Shown here: positions 26,172 through 36,704 of the stretch, piece after piece
Layout: each line of letters starts with the position of its first letter
How positions within the stretch are numbered: the first letter of the stretch is position 1
Source: Aurantimonas sp. Leaf443
GTDB taxonomy: Bacteria > Pseudomonadota > Alphaproteobacteria > Rhizobiales > Rhizobiaceae
DNA: 64,000 nt
Reading direction: 5' to 3'
Assembly: GCF_001425575.1 (NCBI RefSeq)
Contig: NZ_LMRD01000006.1
Location: 250,513-314,512, forward strand
Translations under genes and position numbers: made by a program
The notes under the pieces: model-generated
What the model was told of the DNA's origin: nothing
The model's database searches: none
What the model saw: the letters and a program-made list of their open reading frames with translations, nothing else

Positions 26172-26640
26172 TGGGCTCTCCCATGACCCGGCCCATGCGG
26201 CCGGAAAGGTCGATAGAGGAGCGCACGCGAAGACCCGGTCGGACAGCCGGTGGAGGCCCTGCCCGATCAAGCTCGCGAGACGCGACGATAGCCGATGCGA
26301 ACGCGACGCGTCCGTCTCGGTTAGTCTGCCATGGCTTGGAGGGCTTGGACCCGCCGCACTTCAGGCAAGGATGGTGTGCCTCTTCAGTATTCCCGGCTTT
26401 GGAGACCAGGAGAGACCAGAAAGGCCCGGACCGTCGTTGCTTTGAGGGCGTCCTCGAATCCGCCAGCAGCGGAAACGACTGGATGTGTTAAGTCCAGGTA
26501 CCGTCCCGGCAACCCTCGCATTCGAGGACCGGGGGACGCCCAAGGGCACGTGCGACTTGGGGCGAGAACGCATCTATGACCGTCCTCCGTCACACGCAAG
26601 CCCTTTCTGGGGCATGGGTCGGATTTTCCACGCGGGTCCG
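26172..26640 (-). promoter_or_regulatory. Long leader of odc2, candidate speF-type RNA element
   Basis: About 470 bases of G+C and structure unlike a coding gene precede odc2. In alphaproteobacteria the ornithine decarboxylase gene is known to carry a conserved RNA, the speF motif, of about 400 nt, so position and length fit. Visible hairpins on the minus strand are CCTCG-AATG-CGAGG (about 26511-26524) and CTGGA-N9-TCCAG further on. The conserved-looking stretch CCCTTGGGCGTCCC is near 26541. Identity with the Rfam motif could not be tested. An open frame with a good ribosome binding site starts inside it. Confidence 0.5.
26361..26573 (-). CDS. Possible leader peptide upstream of odc2
   Basis: A 70-codon frame, MRSRPKSHVPLGVPRSS at its start, with GGAGGA on the minus strand nine bases before the ATG. 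It is basic and rich in Ser, Arg and Pro. It lies wholly in the leader of the decarboxylase. Gammaproteobacterial speF is controlled by a translated leader peptide, so a translated leader here would be meaningful. The 3' part may be chance reading through structured RNA. No homology is claimed. Confidence 0.35.
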   Translation of the reverse strand: MRSRPKSHVPLGVPRSSNARVAGTVPGLNTSSRFRCWRIRGRPQSNDGPGLSGLSWSPKPGILKRHTILA

Positions 26641-26827
26641 ACGCAAGTTATTGTTTTGTCTTGAACTAAACCTTGCGCGGAGCTGGCGGAAACACGCGCC
26701 CCGCGGCGGTCTGTCCGGCGTCCGGCCCGCAGGCGGCGCGAGGGGCATTTCGCGGCCGGCCTTCAGGGTCTATGCCTGTGCCGGACGCGGCGGGCCGGCG
26801 GACGGCCGGGCGGGACTGGAGAGGGGC

Positions 26828-27745
26828 ATGGACACGCTGACGCGCATGCGCGCCTTCATCTCGGTGGTCGAGAACGAGGGCTTTTCGGCCGCCGCGCGCA
26901 AGACCGGCCGCTCCAAGGCGCTCCTGTCGAAATACGTGCGCGAGCTGGAGGACGAGCTCGGCGTCCTCCTCATCAACCGCACGACGCGCCAGGTGGCGCT
27001 GACGGCGGCGGGCGAGATCTATCTGGCGAGAGCCTCGGCCATCCTCGCCGATCTCGAAAGCCTCAACGAGGAGGCGCGCGAGGCGACGGGCCGGGCGCGC
27101 GGCACGATCCGCGTCTCGGCGGCGCGCACCTTCGGCGATGCCGAGCTCGGCCTCAGCCTCGTGGACTTCGCAAAGGCCCATCCCGAGATCTCGCTCGACA
27201 TCCGGCTCGACGACAATTTCGTCAATCTCGTCGAGGAAGGGTTCGACGTCGCCATCCGCATGACGCGGCTCGCCGACAGTTCCATGATCGCCCGGCGCCT
27301 CGCCTCGCTCGACTTCGCCATCGTGGCGAGCCCGGATCTGATCGAGCGGCTGGGACGGCCGACGCATCCCTCGCAGCTCGTCGACTATCCGGCCGTCGTC
27401 GATTCCAATGCGCGCATGTTCTCGAACTGGCTCTTCCGCGATCCGGCGACGCGCGAGCCCATCGCGGTGCAGGTGTCCGGGCAGTTCACCGCCAACAGCC
27501 CCGTCACGGTGCGCGCCGCCGCCATCGCGGGTCTCGGCCTCGCGCTCTCGCCGAGCTTCGTCGTGCGGGCCGATCTCGAGGCCGGGCGGCTCGTGACGGT
27601 GCTGGAGGAGTTCATGCCGGGGGAGGCGGGCATCTACGCCGTCTTCCCGCATCGCCGCCACCTGCCGGCCCGCGTGCGGCTCTTCGTCGATTTCCTCGCC
27701 GCCTGGTTCCGCCGCTGCGGCGAGGGTCTCAGCGAGGCGGCCTGA
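26828..27745 (+). CDS. LysR family transcriptional regulator
   Basis: A 305-residue regulator with the LysR HTH (MRAFISVVENEGFSAAARKTGRSKALLSKYVRELEDELG) and a type 2 periplasmic-binding-like effector domain. The start is the ATG at 26828. The region 26640-26672 between it and the odc2 leader is A+T-richer than the rest and probably holds the divergent promoters; TTGTTTTGTCTTGAACTAAACC is there. It might control odc2 or itself; this is only from position. Confidence 0.88.
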   Translation: MDTLTRMRAFISVVENEGFSAAARKTGRSKALLSKYVRELEDELGVLLINRTTRQVALTAAGEIYLARASAILADLESLNEEAREATGRARGTIRVSAARTFGDAELGLSLVDFAKAHPEISLDIRLDDNFVNLVEEGFDVAIRMTRLADSSMIARRLASLDFAIVASPDLIERLGRPTHPSQLVDYPAVVDSNARMFSNWLFRDPATREPIAVQVSGQFTANSPVTVRAAAIAGLGLALSPSFVVRADLEAGRLVTVLEEFMPGEAGIYAVFPHRRHLPARVRLFVDFLAAWFRRCGEGLSEAA

Positions 27746-27798
27746 CGGCCGCCCTTCGCTTAACCCGTCCTTATCCCTCTTCGGCCACCCTTCCAGCC

Positions 27799-28317
27799 AT
27801 GCGCAAATCCCTTCTTCTCGCCTTCGCCCTGTCGGTCGCCTCCGTCCCCGTCCTCGCGGCGACGCCGAAGGCGGCGGGCAGCCGCAGCGAGGTCTCCTTC
27901 GCCACCGCCGCCAACGAACCGGGCACGATCGTCATCAAGACGGGCGAGCGCCGGCTCTATCTCGTCACCGGCCCCGGCAAGGCGCTGCGCTACGAGATCG
28001 CCGTCGGCAAGCCGAGCGAGCAGTGGTTCGGGCGCAGCTGGGTCTCCAAGAAGCGCCTCGCCCCCGTCTGGATCCCGACACCCTCGATGCGCGAGAGCAA
28101 TCCGGCGCTGCCGGTCTCGGTGGGTCCGGGGCCGAAGAACCCGCTCGGCGAGCGGGCGATGAATCTGGGCTGGGGCACCTATCGCATCCACGGCACCAAC
28201 GCGCCGAATTCGATCGGCTCGGCCGCCTCCGCCGGCTGCTTCCGCATGCGCAACGCGGACGTGAAGGACCTGTTCGACCGCGTCCATATCGGCACGCAGG
28301 TTCTCGTCCTCGAATAG
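27799..28317 (+). CDS. L,D-transpeptidase (YkuD domain)
   Basis: A 172-residue secreted enzyme. Residues 1-20 are a signal peptide. The YkuD domain follows, with IVIKTGERRLYLV at its start and the active-site pattern HGTNAPNSIGSAASAGCFRMRN near 132-153. Family members make 3-3 cross-links in peptidoglycan or attach proteins to it. A CtrA-like motif with one mismatch (TTAA-N7-TTAT) is at 27760-27774, 25 bases before the ATG. Confidence 0.9.
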   Translation: MRKSLLLAFALSVASVPVLAATPKAAGSRSEVSFATAANEPGTIVIKTGERRLYLVTGPGKALRYEIAVGKPSEQWFGRSWVSKKRLAPVWIPTPSMRESNPALPVSVGPGPKNPLGERAMNLGWGTYRIHGTNAPNSIGSAASAGCFRMRNADVKDLFDRVHIGTQVLVLE

Positions 28318-28416
28318 GGGCGCTGCGCCGTCCCGCTCGCGGCGCGCGGCAGGCGTTCTTGCCGTGGCGGGGCCGGGCGCCATCTGCAGGGCTCGCATCC
28401 GACCGGAGCCCGCGCG

Positions 28417-31104
28417 ATGACCATCCGCAATCTCGACGCCCTGTTCCGGCCGAAATCGGTGGCGCTGATCGGGGCCAGCAACCAGGAGCGCTCGGTCGGC
28501 GCGGTGATCGCGCGCAATCTCTTCTCGGCCGGGTTCGAGGGGCCGGTCATGCCGGTGAACCCGCACGAGACGGCGATCCGCTCCACGATCGGCTATCGCA
28601 GCGTCGCCGATCTGCCGATGGCGCCCGATCTCGCCGTCGTCGCCATTCCCGCCAGGGGCGTGCCGGCGATGATCGGGGAACTCGGCGCCAAGGGCTGCCG
28701 GGCGGCCGTGGTCATCTCGGCCGGCTTCCACGAGGCGGGCCTGCGCCAGGCGATGCTCGATGCCGCAAGGCCGCATCTCCTGCGCATCGTCGGGCCGAAC
28801 TGCATCGGCCTCATGGTGCCGCGCATCGGCCTCAACGCCAGCTTCGCGCATCTGACGCCCAAGGCCGGCGACCTCGCCTTCGTCAGCCAGTCCGGGGCGG
28901 TGGCGACCTCGGTCCTCGACTGGGCGGCGGTGCGCGACATCGGCTTCAGCCATGTCGTCTCGGTCGGCGACATGGCCGATGTCGATTTCGGCGACCTCCT
29001 CGACTATCTCGCCCTCGACGGGCGCACCCGCGCCATCCTCCTCTATGTCGAGAGCCTGACCAACGCGCGCAAGTTCATGACCGCGGCGCGCATCGCGGCG
29101 CGCACCAAGCCGGTCGTCGTCATCAAGGCCGGCCGCAGCGAGGCCGGGGCGCGGGCGGCCGCCACGCATACGGGCGGGCTGGCGGGCGCGGACGCGGTCT
29201 ACGATGCCGCCTTCCGGCGCGCCGGCATGCTGCGCGTGAAATCGCTGCGCGAACTCTTCGAGGCGGTGGGCACGCTCGCCTCGGGCCTGCGCCCCAAGGG
29301 CGAGCGCCTGACCATCGTGACGAATGGCGGTGGCGCCGGCGTGCTGGCCACCGACATGCTCGCCGAATGCGGCGGCACGCTCGCGGCGCTCTCGCCCGAG
29401 ACCATGGCGCGGCTCGACGCGATGCTGCCCTCCAACTGGTCGCGCGCCAACCCGGTCGATCTCCTCGGCGACGCGCCGGGCGGGCTCTATGCGCGGGCGC
29501 TGGAAGTGCTGCTCGACGATCCGAACCAGGATGCCGTCCTCGTCCTCAACTGCCCGCAGGCGGTGGCCGACGGGCTGGAGGCGGCCGAGGCGACGGTGAA
29601 GGTGGCCGAGGTGAAGGGCCGGGCGCCCATCCTCACCTCCTGGCTCGGCGAGCGGGCGGCGCGCGCCTCGCGCCGCCTCTTCGCCACGCGCGGCATTCCC
29701 ACCTACCAGACGCCCGACGAGGCGGTGCGCGCCTTCATGCAGCTCGTCGACTACCGCCGCAACCAGGACCTCCTGATGCAGACGCCGCCCGCGACCGCGC
29801 AGGTGCCGGCCGACCTTGCCGCGGCGCGCGCCCTCATCGACGCCGCGCTCGCCCGCGGGCAGACGGTGCTGACCGAGCCCGACGCCAAGGCGCTGCTCTC
29901 GGCCTACGGCATCCCCGTCGTGGCCACGCGGATCGCCGCGAACCCGCAGGAGGCGAGCAGCATCGCCGCCGAGATCGGCTTTCCCGTCGCGCTGAAGATC
30001 CTGTCGAAGGACATCACCCACAAGTCCGATGTCGGCGGCGTGCAGCTGGAACTGGCGACGGCCGAGGCCGTGCGGGAGGCCGCCGCCCAGATGCTGCGGC
30101 GCGTCGCCGACCGCGCGCCGGACGCCGCGATCGAGGGGCTCACGGTGCAGGCGATGGTGCGCCGGCCCCGCGCGCTCGAACTCATCGCCGGCGCCCATAC
30201 GGACGAGCTCTTCGGGCCGGTGCTCCTGTTCGGGCAGGGCGGCACGGCGGTGGAGGTGATCGCGGACCGGGCCATCGGCCTGCCGCCGCTGAACCTGCCG
30301 CTCGCCCACGAGATGATCGCCCGCACGCGCGTGTGCAGACTTCTGAAGGGCTATCGCGACCAGCCGGCGGCCGACATCGAGGCTGTGGCCGGCACGCTGG
30401 TGCGCCTCTCCCAGATGCTCGCCGATTTCGACGAGATCGTCGGGCTCGACATCAACCCGCTCCTCGCCGACGCGAAGGGCGTCATCGCGCTCGACGCGCG
30501 CGTCGTCGTGGCGCCCGCCACGGCCAAGCGCCGCGCGCGGCTCGCGATCCACCCCTATCCCGACGAGCTGGTGCGCCGCGTGTCCACGCGCGCCGGCGCC
30601 TCGTTCCGGCTGCGGCCGATCCGGCCCGAGGACGAGCCGGCGCTCGTGGACATGCTGGAGCGCTGCGATCCCAACGACGTGCGCCTGCGCTTCTTCGCGC
30701 CGATCAAGCATATCGGCCACGCCTTCGCCGCGCGGCTGACGCAGATCGACTATGCCCGCGAGATGGCCTTCGTGGCGACGCGCGAGGAGGGGCCGGACGC
30801 CCCGATCCTCGGCGCCGCCCGCCTCATCGCCGATCCCGACGACGAGGTGGCCGAGTTCGGCATCATGGTGCGGTCCGACCAGAAGGGGAACGGGCTCGGC
30901 TATCTCCTGATGACGGAGATCCTCGCCCATGCCGCGCGGCGCGGCCTGCGGCAGGTCTATGGCGAGGTGCTGGCCGAGAACGTCACCATGCTCGCCATGG
31001 CGCGAGAGCTCGGCTTCGTGCAGCGCGTGCCGAAGGAGGATCCCTCGCTGCGCCGCGTCGAGATCGCGATCACGCCGCAGATGGCGACGGGCGCGCCCGC
31101 CTGA
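28417..31104 (+). CDS. Bifunctional acyl-CoA synthetase (ADP-forming type) / GNAT acetyltransferase
   Basis: An 895-residue protein like protein acetyltransferases of the PatZ/Pka group. The CoA-binding domain opens with [13 protein letters not shown]; the succinyl-CoA synthetase-like part has [18 protein letters not shown] and HTGGLAGAD, with the potential phospho-histidine at residue 251 retained. An ATP-grasp domain follows ([25 protein letters not shown]). The last 150 residues are a GNAT domain ([21 protein letters not shown], then [18 protein letters not shown]). Enzymatic members acetylate metabolic enzymes such as acetyl-CoA synthetase. Because the catalytic histidine is kept, synthetase activity cannot be ruled out. 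Confidence 0.9.
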   Translation: MTIRNLDALFRPKSVALIGASNQERSVGAVIARNLFSAGFEGPVMPVNPHETAIRSTIGYRSVADLPMAPDLAVVAIPARGVPAMIGELGAKGCRAAVVISAGFHEAGLRQAMLDAARPHLLRIVGPNCIGLMVPRIGLNASFAHLTPKAGDLAFVSQSGAVATSVLDWAAVRDIGFSHVVSVGDMADVDFGDLLDYLALDGRTRAILLYVESLTNARKFMTAARIAARTKPVVVIKAGRSEAGARAAATHTGGLAGADAVYDAAFRRAGMLRVKSLRELFEAVGTLASGLRPKGERLTIVTNGGGAGVLATDMLAECGGTLAALSPETMARLDAMLPSNWSRANPVDLLGDAPGGLYARALEVLLDDPNQDAVLVLNCPQAVADGLEAAEATVKVAEVKGRAPILTSWLGERAARASRRLFATRGIPTYQTPDEAVRAFMQLVDYRRNQDLLMQTPPATAQVPADLAAARALIDAALARGQTVLTEPDAKALLSAYGIPVVATRIAANPQEASSIAAEIGFPVALKILSKDITHKSDVGGVQLELATAEAVREAAAQMLRRVADRAPDAAIEGLTVQAMVRRPRALELIAGAHTDELFGPVLLFGQGGTAVEVIADRAIGLPPLNLPLAHEMIARTRVCRLLKGYRDQPAADIEAVAGTLVRLSQMLADFDEIVGLDINPLLADAKGVIALDARVVVAPATAKRRARLAIHPYPDELVRRVSTRAGASFRLRPIRPEDEPALVDMLERCDPNDVRLRFFAPIKHIGHAFAARLTQIDYAREMAFVATREEGPDAPILGAARLIADPDDEVAEFGIMVRSDQKGNGLGYLLMTEILAHAARRGLRQVYGEVLAENVTMLAMARELGFVQRVPKEDPSLRRVEIAITPQMATGAPA

Positions 31105-31195
31105 GGCGCGAGAAGGCGCCGGGTCGGGACTGTCGTTCAAACTTCGGACATGCTTCTCCTGAAAGGGTCTGGCGAACGCTTCGCCCGGAGGGGAA

Positions 31196-31885
31196 ATGAC
31201 GCACATGTCCCATTTGACGGTCCGCCGGCTGGCGCGAGGCGGTCTCCTCGCCGCGGCGCTGCTCGCGCCCGCCACGGCCTTCGCCCATCCGCACGTCTTC
31301 GCCGAGGCCAAGATGGAGATCGTCGGCGCGCCGGACGGGACGCTCGCCGCCGTGCGCAACATCTGGCGCATGGACGAGCTCTTCTCCTCCTCCGTCGTCG
31401 TCGATTTCGACAAGAACGCCAACGGGCGGCTGGACGACGACGAACTCGTGGAGGTCGGCGAGACGGTGCGCGAGTCGATCGCGGAGTGGAATTTCTACAC
31501 GCTCGTCGAATCGGACGGACAGGAGAAGAAGATGGGCGCGCCGGACGAGATCCGCACGCTCTGGGAGAACGGCCAGCTCCTGATGTTCTTCGAGATGAAG
31601 CCGGCCGAAGCCGTGCCGCTCGCCGGCCACAAGCTCGTCTTCTCCGCCTTCGACGAGAGCTATTTCGTCGCCTTCGACTTCGCGGCCGAAACGGACTTCC
31701 AGCTCGTTTCCATGCCGGCCTCCTGCACGCGCGCCTTCGTCGTCCCCGACGAGGACGAGGCGGCGAAGGACTGGATGAATTCGGTGGCCACGCTCGGGCC
31801 CGACCAGACCCTGCCCGACGACGGCATCAACTATTCGCAGGCTCTGGCGACGCGCGCCGAGGTGGCATGTCCCGCCGCCGGTTGA
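31196..31885 (+). CDS. DUF1007 family secreted protein of metal-transport context
   Basis: A 229-residue exported protein, signal peptide about residues 1-30, then the DUF1007 start HPHVFAEAKMEIV. A segment DFDKNANGRLDDDE resembles an EF-hand calcium loop. These proteins accompany NicO-type permeases and take part in zinc or nickel uptake or efflux in the periplasm, with role not settled. GGAGG lies five bases upstream of the ATG at 31196. The next gene overlaps it by 19 bases. Confidence 0.85.
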   Translation: MTHMSHLTVRRLARGGLLAAALLAPATAFAHPHVFAEAKMEIVGAPDGTLAAVRNIWRMDELFSSSVVVDFDKNANGRLDDDELVEVGETVRESIAEWNFYTLVESDGQEKKMGAPDEIRTLWENGQLLMFFEMKPAEAVPLAGHKLVFSAFDESYFVAFDFAAETDFQLVSMPASCTRAFVVPDEDEAAKDWMNSVATLGPDQTLPDDGINYSQALATRAEVACPAAG

Positions 31886-32967
31886 GACCTCTCGCGAGGC
31901 CCGGTGCCAAGGCGGCGGCCGGCGCGGTCCTCGTGCTCGCGCTCCTTGCCTGCGGCGAGGCGCTGGCGCGCTCCTCGATCGGCATCGGCTCGGCCGAGGC
32001 GCCGGTGCAGCCGAGCGGCGGGCTTCTCGGCCCGCTCTTCACCGAGATCGCCCTTCGCCAGCGCGCCTTCTTCTCCGAATTGCGGGGCGCGCTCGTCGCG
32101 CTCAAAAGCAGCGGCGCGGCGCTGCCGGCCCTCGTCTCGCTCTCCTTCGCCTACGGCGTCTTCCACGCGGCGGGGCCCGGCCACGGCAAGGCGGTGATCT
32201 CGGCCTATGTCGTGGCGAGCGGCGCCGCGCTGCGGCGCGGCATCCTCCTCTCCTTCGTCTCGGCGCTCCTGCAGGCGGGCTCCGCCTTCGCGCTTGTCGG
32301 CCTCGGCTGGTTCGTGCTGCGCGGCACCGGCGTCTCCATGACGACGGTCGGCGACGCGCTGGAGACGGCCTCCTACGCCCTTCTGGCCGCCTTCGGCGGC
32401 TGGCTCCTCGCCCGCGCGCTCGCCCGCCGCCTGAAGGGGCGGGGCCTTGCCGCCCTGTCGATGCCGCGCGCGGAAACTCCGGTCGGCGCGCTCGCCTTCG
32501 CCGCGCCGCAAGCGGCCCGGGGCGCGCCGATCATGCGGCCCGCCTCCGGCGGCTTCGCGGCGAGCGTGTGCGAGGCCAATGAGGAGGACTGCGGCTGCGG
32601 GCGCACCCATATCGTCGATCCCGCGCGCCTTGCCGGGTCTCGGCTCTCGGCGCGGGCGGCGCTCGGGGCCGTCGTCTCGGTGGGCCTGCGGCCCTGTTCG
32701 GGCGCGATCGTCGTCCTGACCTTCGCGCTCCTGAACGGGCTCTATCTCGGCGGCGCCCTCTCGGTTCTCGCCATGGCGCTCGGCACGGCCGTCACCGTCT
32801 CGGCGATCGCCGCCTTCGCGGTGATGGCGCGCGACGCCGCCCTGAAGGCCGGGCGCGCCGGCCGGGTGGCGCGCGGCGTCGGTGCGGTGCTGGAGGTGGG
32901 CGGCGCGCTGGCGCTTCTCCTTCTGGGGCTCGCGCTACTCGGCGGCGCTCTGGCGGCCGGCGGGTGA
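31867..32967 (+). CDS. NicO/RcnA-type nickel/cobalt transporter
   Basis: A 366-residue membrane protein with about six hydrophobic segments. The histidine motif HAAGPGHGKAVISAY in the first helical part and the VGLRPCSGAIVVLTFAL block in the later part are typical of the NicO family. A cytosolic loop contains ANEEDCGCGRTH, which may bind a metal. The family exports or imports nickel and cobalt, sometimes zinc. The ATG at 31867 lies in the end of the DUF1007 gene, so expression is coupled. Confidence 0.88.
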   Translation: MSRRRLRPLARPGAKAAAGAVLVLALLACGEALARSSIGIGSAEAPVQPSGGLLGPLFTEIALRQRAFFSELRGALVALKSSGAALPALVSLSFAYGVFHAAGPGHGKAVISAYVVASGAALRRGILLSFVSALLQAGSAFALVGLGWFVLRGTGVSMTTVGDALETASYALLAAFGGWLLARALARRLKGRGLAALSMPRAETPVGALAFAAPQAARGAPIMRPASGGFAASVCEANEEDCGCGRTHIVDPARLAGSRLSARAALGAVVSVGLRPCSGAIVVLTFALLNGLYLGGALSVLAMALGTAVTVSAIAAFAVMARDAALKAGRAGRVARGVGAVLEVGGALALLLLGLALLGGALAAGG

Positions 32968-32971
32968 GCCG

Positions 32972-33730
32972 TCAGGCCCGTCCCGCGGCATAGGCCCGGC
33001 AGGCCGCCTCGAAGGCGCCGAAGATCGCGGCCGAGGCGGCATCGCTCGTCGCCCAGTATTCGGGGTGCCATTGCACGCCGAGCGCGAATGCCCGGGCGTC
33101 CTTCACGGACACCGCCTCGACCGTGCCGTCGGGCGCGCGCGCCTCCACGGCGAGGCCTACCGCCAGCTGGTCGATCGCCTGACGATGCAGCGAGTTCACC
33201 TCGATCGCGCCGGCGCCCACGATCGCCTCCAGCCGTCCGCCGGGCTCGACGGCGACGGAGTGGCGCAGGCGGAAGCGCTCTTCCTGCGTCGGCAGCGTCT
33301 CGGCGCGGTGGTCCATGCGCCCGTCGAGGTCCTGGATCTCGGTGGCGAGCGTGCCGCCGAGCGCGACGTTCAGCTCCTGATGGCCGCGGCAGATGCACAA
33401 GGTGGGCAGGCCCATCGCGATCGCCGCGCGGATCAGCGCCTCGGTCAGCGCGTCGCGGTCGGGATCGTAGGGCTCGTGGTCCGGCGTCGGCTCGGCGCCG
33501 TAGCGCGCGGGGTGGACGTTCGTCGCCGAGCCGGTGACGAGAAGGCCGTCGACGCGCGACAGGACGGCGCGCACGTCGAACCCGTCCGTCATGGCCGGCA
33601 CGATCACCGGCACGGCATGGGCCGCCGTCACGAGGGCAGAAAGATAGGTGCTCGGCGCCCCGTGCCAGACATAGTTCTCGAAGCGGCGAAGGTCGGCGGG
33701 CACGGCGACGAGGATGGGGGCGGGCGTCAT
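32972..33730 (-). CDS. Class I glutamine amidotransferase-like hydrolase (PuuD type)
   Basis: A 252-residue gamma-glutamyl-gamma-aminobutyrate hydrolase-like enzyme. The nucleophile cysteine is in LCICRGHQELN near residue 110, and the catalytic His-Glu pair is in GVQWHPEYW near 220. The usual G before the cysteine pair is C here (CICRG). It may cleave gamma-glutamyl compounds in polyamine or amino acid degradation. The ATG at 33730 is used; an extension upstream to 33925 is not supported. Its stop lies four bases from the NicO stop, so the genes converge. Confidence 0.85.
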   Translation of the reverse strand: MTPAPILVAVPADLRRFENYVWHGAPSTYLSALVTAAHAVPVIVPAMTDGFDVRAVLSRVDGLLVTGSATNVHPARYGAEPTPDHEPYDPDRDALTEALIRAAIAMGLPTLCICRGHQELNVALGGTLATEIQDLDGRMDHRAETLPTQEERFRLRHSVAVEPGGRLEAIVGAGAIEVNSLHRQAIDQLAVGLAVEARAPDGTVEAVSVKDARAFALGVQWHPEYWATSDAASAAIFGAFEAACRAYAAGRA

Positions 33731-33960
33731 GGGAGGGCTCTTGGGCAGGGCTCTGGGGCGGGGCTCTCGGGGAGCCGCGTTCGCGCCTCTCCGCGATAGG
33801 CGAGGGCGCTCGGTTTGTCGACGTCTGACGGCCGGGGAATGTGCCGAAGGCCCGGGTTGCGTTTTGAAGATCGATGCGTACGATCCGCGCCGGGTCAGGG
33901 AGGGCAGGATGCCCGCCTCGGCCACGCCGCCGGGAAGAGCGGCTCTTGGGGAGGACTGGA

Positions 33961-35055
33961 ATGGACAGACGCAGGTTCATCGGCGCGGCGGCGACCGGGC
34001 TCGCCGCATCGACTCTCGCCGCGCCCGCGGTGGCGCAGGAGAGGGCCAAGACCGTCTGGCGCTGCACGTCCTCCTTCCCCAAATCGGTCGACACGATCTT
34101 CGGTGCCTCCGAACTCCTGGCGCGCCTCGTGCGCGAGGCGAGCGACGGAGCCTTCGAGATCCAGCTCTTCGCCGCCGGCGAGATCGTGCCGGGCGGGCAG
34201 GTGCTCGACGCCGTCTCCGGCGGCACGGTGGAGATGGGGCACACGGCCAGCTACTACTACTGGGGCAAGAACCCGGCCTTCGCGCTCGGCACCGCCGTGC
34301 CTTTCGGTCTCAATGCCCGCCAGCTGAACGCCTGGTTCTACGACGGCGGCGGCAACGCCATGATGAACGATCTCTTCGCCAAGAGCGGCGTCTACGCGCT
34401 GCCGGCCGGCAATACCGGCGCCCAGATGGGCGGCTGGTACCGCAAGGAGATCAACACGGTCGAGGACCTCAAGGGTCTCAAGCTGCGCATCGCGGGTCTG
34501 GCCGGCAAGGTCGTGGAGAAGCTCGGCGCCGTGCCCCAGCAGATCCCGGCCGGCGACATCTACGCCGCGCTCGAGCGCGGCACGCTGGACGCGACCGAGT
34601 TCGTCGGCCCCTATGACGACGAGAAGCTCGGCTTCTACAAGGTGGCGCCCTACTACTACTATCCCGCCTGGTGGGAAGGCGGCGCGGCGCTCCACATGAT
34701 GTTCAACCTCGAGAAGTGGAATGCGCTGCCCGCCTCGCACAAGGCGATGCTGGAATCGGCCTGCATGGCGATCAACGTCTCCATGCTCGCCTCCTACGAC
34801 TTCAAGAACCCGGCGGCCCTGCGCCGGCTGGCGGCGAACGGGGCGCAGCTGCGCGCCTTCAGCCCCGAGATCATGGCCGCGAGCTTCACGGCCGCCAAGG
34901 AGGTCAATGACGGCCTCGCCGCCTCGAACGCCGACTTCAAGGCGATCTACGACAGCCAGACCGCGTTCAAGCGCGACGCCTTCCTCTGGCAGCAGGTCGC
35001 CGAATACACGTTCGACACGTTCATGATGACCCAGCAGCGCGCCGGCGCGATCTGA
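33961..35055 (+). CDS. TRAP transporter solute-binding protein, Tat-exported (TakP-like), copy 1
   Basis: A 364-residue periplasmic binding protein. A twin-arginine signal (MDRRRFIGAAATGLAASTLA) indicates Tat export. The mature part begins [16 protein letters not shown] and has the DctP/TakP blocks GNTGAQMGGWYRKEIN, KLRIAGLAGKVVEKLG and [23 protein letters not shown]. TakP-like members bind 2-oxo acids; the ligand here is not known. It is a close paralogue of the next gene. Membrane subunits are encoded on the other strand at 37555-40043. Confidence 0.9.
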   Translation: MDRRRFIGAAATGLAASTLAAPAVAQERAKTVWRCTSSFPKSVDTIFGASELLARLVREASDGAFEIQLFAAGEIVPGGQVLDAVSGGTVEMGHTASYYYWGKNPAFALGTAVPFGLNARQLNAWFYDGGGNAMMNDLFAKSGVYALPAGNTGAQMGGWYRKEINTVEDLKGLKLRIAGLAGKVVEKLGAVPQQIPAGDIYAALERGTLDATEFVGPYDDEKLGFYKVAPYYYYPAWWEGGAALHMMFNLEKWNALPASHKAMLESACMAINVSMLASYDFKNPAALRRLAANGAQLRAFSPEIMAASFTAAKEVNDGLAASNADFKAIYDSQTAFKRDAFLWQQVAEYTFDTFMMTQQRAGAI

Positions 35056-35063
35056 GGTCATGA

Positions 35064-36377
<1,314 letters not shown>

Positions 36378-36427
36378 CGCGGCGCGCCGGAACGCGCGCG
36401 CCGTCGCGCGTTCGCAACAGCGCAGGC

Positions 36428-36459
36428 GAAGGCCCGTTGCCGCAAGGCGGCGGGCCTTC
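36428..36459 (+). terminator. Terminator-like hairpin after the second binding-protein gene
   Basis: A 14-bp stem (two G-U pairs near the loop) with a GCAA tetraloop, about 50 bases after the stop. No U-run follows, so the strength of termination is uncertain. Confidence 0.5.
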
Positions 36460-36527
36460 TCGCATCCTCGCCCGCGCCGGGAGAAGGGGTGCCAATCCTT
36501 GCCGAAAGCTTAACGCGGCGCGCGGCG

Positions 36528-36544
36528 TTAACCATTCGTTAACC
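36528..36544 (+). promoter_or_regulatory. CtrA-type box TTAA-N7-TTAACC
   Basis: TTAA at 36528 and TTAACC at 36539 are separated by seven bases, the full CtrA consensus spacing. It lies about 160 bases before the VirC1-like gene. CtrA controls cell-cycle and envelope genes in alphaproteobacteria; whether this site is bound is untested. Confidence 0.5.
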
Positions 36545-36704
36545 ATGCCGGCGCGATGGTTCTGGCGTTCCCGACGGGGCGGACGGCGCATGCGGCGGAC
36601 GCTCCATCCCGGCGGGGCCGACCGGACGGCATGACGCCTCTCCCGGTCGAACGCCATTGGGGCCCAGCCGGGAAGCGGCGTCGCCCATGCCCACGAGGAC
36701 GTCC

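Larger units (their letters stand above)
36378..36704 (+). other. Intergenic region between TRAP binding protein 2 and the VirC1-like gene
   Basis: It holds the hairpin at 36428-36459 and the CtrA-type box at 36528-36544. No further open frame with support is seen. The 3' half is a plausible promoter region for the downstream gene. Confidence 0.5.

Noticed and set aside
26384-26599. Second minus-strand open frame in the odc2 leader, overlapping the candidate leader peptide
   Set aside because: Its start has no good ribosome binding site; the frame beginning at 26573 does.
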